A stretch of DNA of 5,704 nucleotides from NCBI GenBank assembly GCA_948496895.1, contig CAOOJO010000197.1, forward strand, positions 1 through 5,704. The letters run 5' to 3'. Of this stretch, positions 1-5,237 are shown piece by piece. Made by a program: the position numbers and the translations under genes. Position 1 is the stretch's first letter. Each line of letters begins with the position of its first letter. Under the pieces are notes generated by a model. It saw only the letters and a program-made list of their open reading frames with translations. It did not search any database and was not told the DNA's origin. The DNA is from an uncultured Acetatifactor sp. (GTDB taxonomy: Bacteria > Bacillota > Clostridia > Lachnospirales > Lachnospiraceae).

Positions 1-584
1 AGAAATATAAGACCTGGCAGGGCCCCGCAGTCCGCAACATCTGTACCACCCATGTGCTGGACAGGGTGGCGGAGGCCTTCGGGGAGAACTGCTATGAGGT
101 GCCTGTGGGCTTCAAATATATCTCCGCCAAGATGAATGAGACGGACGCGGTGATAGGGGGAGAGTCCTCCGGCGGCCTTACGGTGCGCGGGCATATCAAG
201 GGCAAGGACGGCATCTACGCCGCCATGCTGCTGGTGGAGATGATAGCGGCGTCGGGGAAGAAGCTGTCTTTGCTGGTGGAGGATCTGGAGGCGGAGTACG
301 GCCGGATCGACATGGAGGAGAGGGACTATCGCTTCGATCAGGAGACCAAGGAGCGGATTTCCCATATCCTGCTGGAGGAGAAGAAGCTCCCCGAGCTTCC
401 CTTCGAGGTGGAGAAGGTGAGTTATCTGGACGGCTCCAAGGTGTATTTCAGGAACGGCGGCTGGGTCATCGCCCGGTTCTCCGGAACGGAGCCGCTGCTT
501 CGGATATTCTGCGAGATGCCGGATTCCAGGGACGCGGCAGACATCTGCAGGATTTATGAGGCGTTCCTGGAAGTTCGAAGATAA
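1..584 (+). CDS. Phosphoglucomutase/phosphomannomutase family protein, C-terminal part (5' truncated)
   Basis: This is the last ~193 residues of an alpha-D-phosphohexomutase, with the first complete codon at position 3. The family interconverts hexose 1- and 6-phosphates (glucose and/or mannose) in the cytoplasm through a phosphoserine intermediate. Two family signatures are visible. The sugar-binding loop GGESSGG lies at nt 156-176, followed by LTVRGHIKGKDGIYAAMLLVE. The C-terminal phosphate-binding loop RFSGTEPLLR lies at nt 474-503. The fragment covers the end of domain 3 and domain 4. The catalytic serine and the Mg-binding DGD loop would lie upstream and cannot be checked. The GESSGG loop resembles the ~470-residue bacterial PGM/PMM subfamily, but glucose versus mannose preference cannot be assigned from this part. 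The GTG at 54 is internal, because the reading frame and homologous sequence continue to the left edge. The next gene starts 70 nt downstream in the same direction with no terminator-like hairpin between them. Confidence 0.93.
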   Translation, partial: KYKTWQGPAVRNICTTHVLDRVAEAFGENCYEVPVGFKYISAKMNETDAVIGGESSGGLTVRGHIKGKDGIYAAMLLVEMIAASGKKLSLLVEDLEAEYGRIDMEERDYRFDQETKERISHILLEEKKLPELPFEVEKVSYLDGSKVYFRNGGWVIARFSGTEPLLRIFCEMPDSRDAADICRIYEAFLEVRR

Positions 585-654
585 ACCAGCGCGTTTATGG
601 GGTTTCAGTGGGATAGACAGGGGAGTTTACAGGTTATAGAAAGGGTCATAGATT

Positions 655-1689
655 ATGGAAGAAGTCATGGACACCATGTCCAATGAAAAAATGCAGTTCG
701 CGGTATTGATAGACGCGGACAATATCAGTTCAAAGTACGCAGTCACCATATTTGAGGAGCTGGAGAAGTATGGCTCCACCAGCTACCGGCGCATCTATGG
801 GAACTGGTCTAAGGGGAACGGGTGGTCGGAGGGCATGCTCTTAGAGTATTCCATCATGCCGGTGCAGCAGTTCTCCTACACCACCGGGAAGAACGCCACG
901 GATATGGCCATGGTGATAGACGCCATGGACATCCTCTACAAGAATAAAGTGCAGGGCTTCTGCCTGGTCACCAGCGACAGCGACTTCACCAGGCTTGCCA
1001 TGCGCCTGCGGGAGGAGAACATGTTCGTGCTGGGCATGGGGGAGTCCAAGACGCCCCTGGCCCTGACACGTGCCTGCAACAGATTCATCCATCTGAATCT
1101 GGTGGCGGAGCAGAATATTGAGGTGGCCCTTCCCGCCAGAGCGGGCAGCGCGTCCGAGGAGCGCAGCGCCTCGGGCGAAAAGGGATCCAGGTCAGGGGGA
1201 TATGGAGGATATGTCAGCCAGGCTGACAGCGCTTCCGTCGACGAACAGAACGTGACCTCCCTGGCCGAGGTGCGCCAGGTCATCCTGGCCCTGATCAACG
1301 AGAACGGCGGCAAGCATGTGGATCTGGCACAGCTTGGGAACCGCCTGAATGACAAATTCTCGGATTTTGATGTACGAAATTACGGATACTCCAAGCTGAG
1401 CACCATGATAGACCAGGAGCTGACCGACCTCCATGTGAAGAAAATCAGCAGCCAGTACTACGTGGAGCGCCGTTCCACCCTGACCAAGGAGGAGCTGGAG
1501 CGGGAAATCTGCCGCATGATAGAGAAGAACGGCGGCATGGTGGAGAACCTGGCCAGCCTCAACGACGAGCTGCACAAAAAGTACAGACAGCTGGACTTCA
1601 AGCAGTTCGGCTACAGCCGGATTTCCAGCTTCCTGAGGAGTCTGGAATCCGTCACCGTCCATGAGAACGAGGTGTATCTGAAGCGATGA
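655..1689 (+). CDS. NYN domain protein with two C-terminal LOTUS/OST-HTH domains (putative ribonuclease)
   Basis: This 344-residue protein is predicted to be cytoplasmic, with no signal peptide or membrane segment. Residues ~14-157 form a NYN (PIN-like, LabA/DUF88-type) nuclease domain. It has LIDADN at 18-23 (D20, D22), KNATD with D83, and VTSDSDF with D108 and D110, which together would form the acidic metal-binding site. A Gly/Ser/Ala-rich, charged linker (~158-200) follows. Two related LOTUS/OST-HTH modules come next, at ~203-272 and ~277-344, marked by the matching motifs YGYSKL (243-248) and FGYSRI (318-323). NYN domains are known or predicted RNases and LOTUS domains bind RNA, so RNA cleavage or RNA quality control is the inferred role. 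The RNA target is unknown. The start at 655 is chosen because GAAAGGG lies 9 nt upstream; in-frame ATGs at 667 and 676 are less well supported. The stop codon overlaps a possible small ORF (ATGA), and rarA follows in the same direction. Confidence 0.9.
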   Translation: MEEVMDTMSNEKMQFAVLIDADNISSKYAVTIFEELEKYGSTSYRRIYGNWSKGNGWSEGMLLEYSIMPVQQFSYTTGKNATDMAMVIDAMDILYKNKVQGFCLVTSDSDFTRLAMRLREENMFVLGMGESKTPLALTRACNRFIHLNLVAEQNIEVALPARAGSASEERSASGEKGSRSGGYGGYVSQADSASVDEQNVTSLAEVRQVILALINENGGKHVDLAQLGNRLNDKFSDFDVRNYGYSKLSTMIDQELTDLHVKKISSQYYVERRSTLTKEELEREICRMIEKNGGMVENLASLNDELHKKYRQLDFKQFGYSRISSFLRSLESVTVHENEVYLKR

Positions 1690-1787
1690 ACGGGAGACTG
1701 GTTCGCTTCTATGATGTATTTGGAGGGACAGAGACGCAGGAATTCAATGGAGCAGATGGGGGGCGGTACGGAGCGGCATGGACATGA
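1686..1787 (+). CDS. Possible 33-codon small ORF bridging nyn and rarA (tentative)
   Basis: An open frame of 33 codons fills the whole gap between the NYN gene and rarA. Its ATG overlaps the upstream stop as ATGA (1686-1689). Its TGA overlaps the ATG at 1784, the preferred rarA start, again as ATGA (1784-1787). Both overlaps are the arrangement typical of translationally coupled genes. The predicted peptide begins MNGRLVRFYDVFGG, is Gly-rich and polar, and has no recognisable domain or membrane segment. The nearest Shine-Dalgarno-like sequence (GAGGTG, 1668-1673) is 12 nt upstream and weak. An open frame of this length arises by chance fairly often in GC-rich DNA, so this is a candidate and not a confident gene. 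Confidence 0.2.
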   Translation: MNGRLVRFYDVFGGTETQEFNGADGGRYGAAWT

Positions 1788-3121
1788 ACATATTTGACTA
1801 CATGAGAAGCAACGATATGGAAAAGGAGGCTCCCCTGGCGGCCAGGATGCGCCCCCGCACGCTGGACGAGGTGGCAGGGCAGGAGCACATCATCGGGAAG
1901 GACAAGCTGCTCTACCGGGCCATCCAGGCGGACAAAATCAGCTCCGTCATCTTCTACGGCCCTCCCGGCACAGGTAAGACCACCCTGGCCAAGGTCATCG
2001 CCAGCACCACCAGCGCCGAATTCACCCAGATCAACGCCACCGTGGCCGGGAAGAAGGACATGGAGGAGGTGGTGGCGAAAGCCAAGGAGATTCAGGGGAT
2101 GTACGGCAAGCGCACCATCCTCTTCATTGATGAGATACACCGCTTCAACAAGGCCCAGCAGGACTACCTGCTCCCCTTCGTGGAAGACGGAACCGTCATA
2201 TTAATCGGCGCTACCACGGAGAATCCCTATTTCGAGGTGAACGGGGCATTGCTGTCCCGCTCCATCATCTTTGAACTGAAGCCCATCCCCATGGAGGCGG
2301 TAAAGGAGCTTCTGAAAAAGGCAGTCTATGACACGGAGCGGGGCATGGGCGCGTATGACGCGGTAATCGACGAGGATGCCCTGGACTTTCTGGCGGACAT
2401 CTCCGGCGGGGATGCCAGGCATGCCCTGAACGCCATCGAGCTGGGCATCATGAGCACCGGGCGCAGCGCGGACGGCAGGATTCACATCACCCTGGACGTG
2501 GCCCAGGAGTGCATCCAGAAGCGCGCCGCCCGGTACGACAAGTCCGGGGACAACCACTACGACACCATCTCCGCTTTCATCAAGAGCATGCGAGGCTCCG
2601 ACCCGGACGCGGCGGTGTACTACCTCGCCAGGATGCTCTACGCGGGAGAAAATGTGGCATTTGTGGCCAGGCGCATCATGATATGCGCTGCCGAGGACGT
2701 GGGCAACGCGGATCCCCAGGCTTTGGTGGTGGCCACAAACGCTTCCCTGGCCGTGGAGCGCATCGGCATGCCGGAGGCTCAGATCATCCTGGCCCAGGCG
2801 GCGGCCTACGTGGCCAGCGCGCCAAAGAGCAACGCGGCAAGCGCGGGTATCTTCGCCGCCATGGAGGAGGTGGGCCGCACCGGGAACCTCCCCATCCCCA
2901 CCCATCTGCAGGATGCCCACTACAAGGGCGCGGCCAAGCTGGGCCGGGGCACAGGCTACAAATACGCCCATGATTATCCCAACAATTATGTAAGACAGCA
3001 ATATCTTCCCTATGAGCTGGACGGAAAGGAGTTCTACAGGCCCTCCGGCAACGGCTACGAGGCGAAGATACGGGAGCATATGCGGAGGATCAGGCGGGAG
3101 GCAGGGCAGGAGATGCCTTAA
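1784..3121 (+). CDS. rarA: RarA/MgsA, replication-associated recombination AAA+ ATPase
   Basis: This 445-residue protein is the expected length for RarA (MgsA/WRNIP1 family), a tetrameric clamp-loader-like AAA+ ATPase acting at stalled or gapped replication forks with SSB and recombination proteins. Visible in order: RMRPRTLDEVAGQEH near residues 22-35, Walker A GPPGTGKTT (59-67), Walker B ILFIDEIH (112-119, D116 and E117), sensor-1 region GATTENP (142-148), an LSR arginine-finger candidate (157-159), and sensor-2 GDARHALN with R212. The C-terminal MgsA tetramerisation region follows (~265-440), with AAEDVGNADP, THLQDAHYKGAAKLG and YKYAHDYPNNYVRQQYLP. No key residue is missing. The start at 1784 (MNIFDYM) is preferred because homologues begin with M-x-[IL]-F-[DE]-Y-M and GGAG (1770-1773) lies 10 nt upstream. 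The ATG at 1778 adds only two residues and has a 4-nt spacing. The stop overlaps the convergent DUF4364 gene by 4 nt. Confidence 0.96.
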   Translation: MNIFDYMRSNDMEKEAPLAARMRPRTLDEVAGQEHIIGKDKLLYRAIQADKISSVIFYGPPGTGKTTLAKVIASTTSAEFTQINATVAGKKDMEEVVAKAKEIQGMYGKRTILFIDEIHRFNKAQQDYLLPFVEDGTVILIGATTENPYFEVNGALLSRSIIFELKPIPMEAVKELLKKAVYDTERGMGAYDAVIDEDALDFLADISGGDARHALNAIELGIMSTGRSADGRIHITLDVAQECIQKRAARYDKSGDNHYDTISAFIKSMRGSDPDAAVYYLARMLYAGENVAFVARRIMICAAEDVGNADPQALVVATNASLAVERIGMPEAQIILAQAAAYVASAPKSNAASAGIFAAMEEVGRTGNLPIPTHLQDAHYKGAAKLGRGTGYKYAHDYPNNYVRQQYLPYELDGKEFYRPSGNGYEAKIREHMRRIRREAGQEMP

Positions 3122-3636
3122 AAGAGCTCCCCCACCAGATATTGATAAATCTGCTGGTTCTTCTCCTGCCACTTGTTGCAGATGTTCTCGGCAATCTCCT
3201 CGGTGGGCGCGGATAGCCGCATGTCCACCAGGTTGACGTCCCTGTCGCTGGCTACCAGACGGGCCTCATAGCCTCCCGCCTTCGCGTCGTAACAATAGTC
3301 TCCCCGCACGGAGACTTCATTGCGCAGCATATATCCCTTCTCCCGAAAATACGCGTCGATATCCTGCTTGATGCCGTAGTTGATCAGATTCTGGAAAAAC
3401 CCCAAAGTCTCCCGCCCCTCGTCCGTGATGGACAGATGGGTGCGGTTGCGTATGGTCTCCTGGGAGATCATATGGGCTTCGGTGAGCTCGCTGATGGCCT
3501 GCTGGAGAGAGAGGTAGTTCGTATATTCCCTCTCCAGGATGTAATCGCTGACCTGGGCATTGGTTATGGGGAAAGTGGCCCGGTCAAGCATGTACAGCAC
3601 GATTAATTTGTAGAGGGTCGGGAGATCCTGGAGCAT
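3118..3636 (-). CDS. DUF4364 family protein, putative winged-helix regulator
   Basis: This 172-residue protein belongs to the DUF4364 family, which is typical of Clostridia and has no established function. Residues ~5-75 fit a winged helix: helix 1 at PTLYKLIVLYMLD, helix 2 at TNAQVSDYILE, a probable recognition helix at YLSLQQAISELTEAHMI, and a wing at ~62-72 leading into SITDEGRETL, a pattern seen in PadR/MarR-like regulators. The C-terminal half (~90-172) is a mixed alpha/beta domain with DYCYDAKAGGYEARLVA and DVNLVDMRLSAPT, a possible sensing or dimerisation domain. DNA binding is inferred from the fold only. The frame stays open 48 codons further upstream, but the start at 3636 is chosen because AAGGAAGTGAGG (3651-3640) lies just upstream and the extra residues look non-coding. 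It follows the malic enzyme gene in the same direction after a 147-nt gap holding a structured element. Confidence 0.88.
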   Translation of the reverse strand: MLQDLPTLYKLIVLYMLDRATFPITNAQVSDYILEREYTNYLSLQQAISELTEAHMISQETIRNRTHLSITDEGRETLGFFQNLINYGIKQDIDAYFREKGYMLRNEVSVRGDYCYDAKAGGYEARLVASDRDVNLVDMRLSAPTEEIAENICNKWQEKNQQIYQYLVGELF

Positions 3637-3639
3637 TTT

Positions 3640-3652
3640 CCTCACTTCCTTT
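3640..3652 (-). promoter_or_regulatory. Ribosome binding site fixing the DUF4364 start
   Basis: On the minus strand the sequence AAAGGAAGTGAGG precedes the ATG at 3636. AGGA sits 10 nt and GAGG 3 nt upstream of the start codon. This site decides for the 172-residue product over the longer open frame beginning at 3780, which has no comparable site. Confidence 0.7.
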
Positions 3653-3669
3653 GAATGCTCTTCTTCAAT

Positions 3670-3675
3670 ATTATA
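3670..3675 (-). promoter_or_regulatory. Possible -10 box for the DUF4364 gene
   Basis: A perfect TATAAT reads on the minus strand 34 nt upstream of the DUF4364 ATG, which would give a short leader of about 26 nt. No TTGACA-like hexamer lies at the right distance: the -35 position falls in the GC-rich stem of the structured element at 3681-3778 and reads GCCGGG. No extended -10 TG is present. The box may be weak, activator-dependent or fortuitous, and readthrough from the malic enzyme gene is an alternative. Confidence 0.35.
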
Positions 3676-3680
3676 GTTTC

Positions 3681-3778
3681 GCTTCTGCCCCGCCCGGCAC
3701 CCAGACATGGGCAGAGAATTTCCGGCCGTCAAAGGAACGCGTCCGTAAATCCTCTGGGGCGCCGGGCGGGGCAGATGC
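3681..3778 (-). repeat. 98-nt palindromic element with three-way-junction fold, malic enzyme-DUF4364 gap
   Basis: The ends form a long inverted repeat. TCTGCCCCGCCCGGC (3684-3698) is perfectly complementary to 3761-3775, and the stem extends to 3681/3778 (18 bp) with one mismatch. Two inner hairpins fit inside: CCCA-gaca-TGGG (3700-3711), and 3712-3721 with 3747-3756 (10 bp), continued by 3723-3725 with 3743-3745 and capped by a 17-nt loop. One inner pair is G-U when read as minus-strand RNA but A-C as plus-strand RNA, which favours the minus strand as the transcribed form. No T-run follows on either strand, so it is not a canonical intrinsic terminator. No target-site duplication is evident. 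It begins 5 nt after the malic enzyme stop. It could be an interspersed REP/MITE-like repeat, an mRNA 3'-end stabiliser or a structured RNA; the sequence alone does not decide. Confidence 0.7.
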
Positions 3779-3783
3779 AAGTG

Positions 3784-4932
3784 TCAAATATGGGACTTTA
3801 CAGCTTCAGCCACCAGCTCGGCCACCTTTGGATCGAAGGCTTCGGGCATGATGTTGTCCTCGGACAGCTCCTCCTCGGGAACCAGGCTGGCGATGGCCTG
3901 TGCCGCGGCCAGCTTCATCTCCTCCGTGATCTGGGTGGCACGGCCCTCCAGCGCTCCCTTGAAGATGCCGGGGAAGGCTACCACATTGTTCACCTGGTTG
4001 GGGAAATCGCTGCGGCCCGTGCCCACCACCCGGGCCCCGGCGGCTTTGGCGATGTCCGGCATGATTTCCGGCACCGGGTTGGCCATGGCGAAGAGGATGG
4101 CGTCACGGTTCATGGAGCTTACCATTTCGGCGGTGACGATATTGGGGGCGGATACCCCTACGAAGATATCGGCCCCCTTCAGGGCATCGGCCAGGGTGCC
4201 TGTCTCTCCTGCCAGATTGGTGACCTCCGTCATCTTCCGCTGCATCCAGTTCAGGCCCTCTGTGGTCCTGGAGACTATCCCGGCCTTATCGCACATCAGG
4301 ATGTTCGGGAAGCCGTAGGTCAACAGCAGCTTCGTGATGGCCACGCCGGCGCTGCCCGCGCCGTTTACTACCACACGACAGTCTTCCTTCTTCTTTCCGA
4401 CTACCTTCAGGGCATTGATGATGCCCGCCAGCACCACGATAGCGGTGCCGTGCTGGTCGTCGTGGAAGACGGGGATGTCCAGGGTGGCCTTCAGCCGCTC
4501 CTCGATTTCAAAGCACCTGGGAGCGCTGATGTCCTCCAGGTTGATGCCGCCGAAGCCGGGGGCCAGCCATGTGACCGCCTTGATGATCTCCTCCGGGTCC
4601 TGGGTGTCCAGGCAGATGGGGATGGCGTTGACGCCGCCGAACTCCTTGAAGAGCACGGCCTTTCCCTCCATGACGGGCATGGCGGCGTGGGGGCCGATAT
4701 TGCCCAGCCCCAGGACGGCGCTTCCATCGGAGACCACAGCCACCGTGTTGGCCTTCATGGTATATTTGTCGGCATTCTCCTTGTCCTGGGCGATGGCCCT
4801 GCAGGGCTCCGCCACGCCTGGCGTGTAGGCAATGGAGAGATCCTCCCTGGATTTCACGGGGGACTTGGAATGGATTTCCAGCTTGCCGTTCCACTGTTCA
4901 TGCATCTTGAGTGCTTTTTCATTGATTGTCAT
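3784..4932 (-). CDS. Malic enzyme, NAD-type (malate to pyruvate + CO2)
   Basis: This 382-residue cytoplasmic enzyme is the size of small bacterial malic enzymes without the C-terminal phosphotransacetylase-like domain. It catalyses oxidative decarboxylation of L-malate to pyruvate and CO2. N-terminal catalytic domain: AYTPGVAEP (35-43, catalytic Y36), MEGKAVLFKEFGG with the likely catalytic lysine K91, and metal ligands in LEDISAP (E133, D134) and FHDDQHGTA (D159). Rossmann domain: NGAGSAGVA (glycines G191, G193, G196), then LMCDKAG with an acidic residue (D215) at the end of strand 2, which suggests NAD over NADP preference. ANPVPEI and FPNQVNNVVAFPGIFKGAL complete the family signature. The start at 4932 (MTINEKAL) is chosen because AGAGG sits 7 nt upstream; an adjacent ATG at 4935 is possible. 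The open frame to 5049 is rejected because it runs through the promoter. The gene is divergent from rho. Confidence 0.95.
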   Translation of the reverse strand: MTINEKALKMHEQWNGKLEIHSKSPVKSREDLSIAYTPGVAEPCRAIAQDKENADKYTMKANTVAVVSDGSAVLGLGNIGPHAAMPVMEGKAVLFKEFGGVNAIPICLDTQDPEEIIKAVTWLAPGFGGINLEDISAPRCFEIEERLKATLDIPVFHDDQHGTAIVVLAGIINALKVVGKKKEDCRVVVNGAGSAGVAITKLLLTYGFPNILMCDKAGIVSRTTEGLNWMQRKMTEVTNLAGETGTLADALKGADIFVGVSAPNIVTAEMVSSMNRDAILFAMANPVPEIMPDIAKAAGARVVGTGRSDFPNQVNNVVAFPGIFKGALEGRATQITEEMKLAAAQAIASLVPEEELSEDNIMPEAFDPKVAELVAEAVKSHI

Positions 4933-4990
4933 CATCCTACCTCTTTCCTGCTTCCCCTCCGGGCAGACGGCCCATGGGAACACTATCTGT

Positions 4991-5019
4991 ATCATATAAT
5001 AATTCGCTGTTTTTCGCAA
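4991..5019 (-). promoter_or_regulatory. Sigma-A-type promoter for the malic enzyme gene
   Basis: On the minus strand, TTGCGA (5019-5014) and TATGAT (4996-4991) are separated by exactly 17 nt. Each box matches the vegetative consensus at four or five positions. The predicted transcription start is near 4984, giving a leader of about 50 nt before the ATG at 4932. The 8-bp palindrome ACAATTGT at 5037-5044 lies about 18 nt upstream of the -35 box and is a possible operator or only AT-rich promoter DNA. Confidence 0.65.
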
Positions 5020-5065
5020 GCGATTTGTGATGAAAGACAATTGTGTCATAAATTAAATTTGGGGG

Positions 5066-5094
5066 TTCCTATTTTTGGAAAAGTGTATTATAAT
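5066..5094 (+). promoter_or_regulatory. Probable rho promoter
   Basis: A perfect TATAAT lies at 5089-5094. The -35 candidate TTCCTA (5066-5071, 17-nt spacer) is a poor match to TTGACA. An A/T-rich tract (5049-5060) just upstream could act as an UP-like element. The expected start near 5101 leaves a rho leader of about 137 nt. Confidence 0.55.
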
Positions 5095-5119
5095 AGAAGG
5101 ACGAGGCATGGGTTCGACC

Positions 5120-5221
5120 ATGCGTATCAAGGCTGCACATCAATGTCTGATCAAGCTGTGCCCCCCTTTATTCATGGCAATAGAATGCAGAAGGTGTTTT
5201 CTGTTGTTCTGCGACAACTAA
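5120..5221 (+). CDS. Possible 33-residue leader peptide upstream of rho (tentative)
   Basis: This is an open frame of 33 codons inside the rho leader, with an in-frame alternative ATG at 5108 that would give 37 residues. It ends with TAA at 5219-5221, five nt before the rho Shine-Dalgarno sequence and out of frame with rho. The peptide begins MRIKAAHQCLIKLCPPL, is hydrophobic with basic residues, and contains five cysteines including a CRRC motif near the end. Its own ribosome binding site is weak: GAGG (5103-5106) is 13 nt from the ATG at 5120 and only 1 nt from the one at 5108. AAGGA (5097-5101) would suit the 5108 start only if transcription begins further upstream than predicted. A chance open frame cannot be excluded. 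Confidence 0.25.
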   Translation: MRIKAAHQCLIKLCPPLFMAIECRRCFLLFCDN

Positions 5222-5226
5222 AAATC

Positions 5227-5232
5227 AGGAGG
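5227..5232 (+). promoter_or_regulatory. Ribosome binding site of rho
   Basis: A perfect AGGAGG sits 5 nt upstream of the ATG at 5238. This fixes the start of the 3'-truncated gene and gives the MKEKYESL N-terminus expected for a Rho N-terminal domain. Confidence 0.85.
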
Positions 5233-5237
5233 AATCT

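Larger units (their letters stand above)
5101..5237 (+). promoter_or_regulatory. Rho 5' leader with hairpins and short repeats
   Basis: The leader from the predicted transcription start to the rho ATG holds several structures. There is a 6-bp hairpin GCATGG/CCATGC (5106-5111 with 5118-5123, 6-nt loop). ATCAA occurs three times, at 5126-5130, 5139-5143 and 5150-5154. GCACA (5135-5139) can pair with TGTGC (5157-5161), and a run of six C follows at 5161-5166. A second hairpin, GTTGTT/GACAAC (5203-5208 with 5213-5218, CTGC loop), ends 8 nt before the ribosome binding site AGGAGG (5227-5232). Rho genes are known to be autoregulated through their leaders in several bacteria, so a regulatory role is plausible. 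No T-rich intrinsic terminator is visible, and I do not recognise a known riboswitch. Confidence 0.45.

Noticed and set aside
585..654. Possible promoter or terminator between the phosphohexomutase and nyn genes
   Set aside because: No stem with a T-run, and no -35/-10 pair with acceptable spacing, was found in these 70 nt. Co-transcription is the simpler reading.
1711..1797. Second small frame in the nyn-rarA gap starting ATGATG at 1711
   Set aside because: It has no ribosome binding site and overlaps the rarA start out of frame. The ATGA-linked frame at 1686 is the better candidate.
2201..3172. Long minus-strand open frame (323 codons) opposite rarA
   Set aside because: It is a shadow of rarA codon bias. 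The protein is His/Gly/Val-rich without motifs, while the plus strand encodes a complete AAA+ protein.
3681..3778. Reading the palindromic element as a Rho-independent terminator
   Set aside because: No T-rich tract follows the stem on either strand. The outer stem is separated by a long interior and not a short loop.
3637..3780. 48-codon N-terminal extension of the DUF4364 protein
   Set aside because: It runs through the palindromic element, its residues look non-coding, and the ATG at 3636 has a strong ribosome binding site.
4933..5049. 39-codon N-terminal extension of the malic enzyme
   Set aside because: It covers the predicted promoter and the ribosome binding site at AGAGG. Small malic enzymes normally start close to the NEKAL segment.
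5107..5123. GGTTCGACC resembling a tRNA T-arm
   Set aside because: The stem does not fit a 5-bp T-stem with a 7-nt loop, and no acceptor, D or anticodon arm is present nearby.
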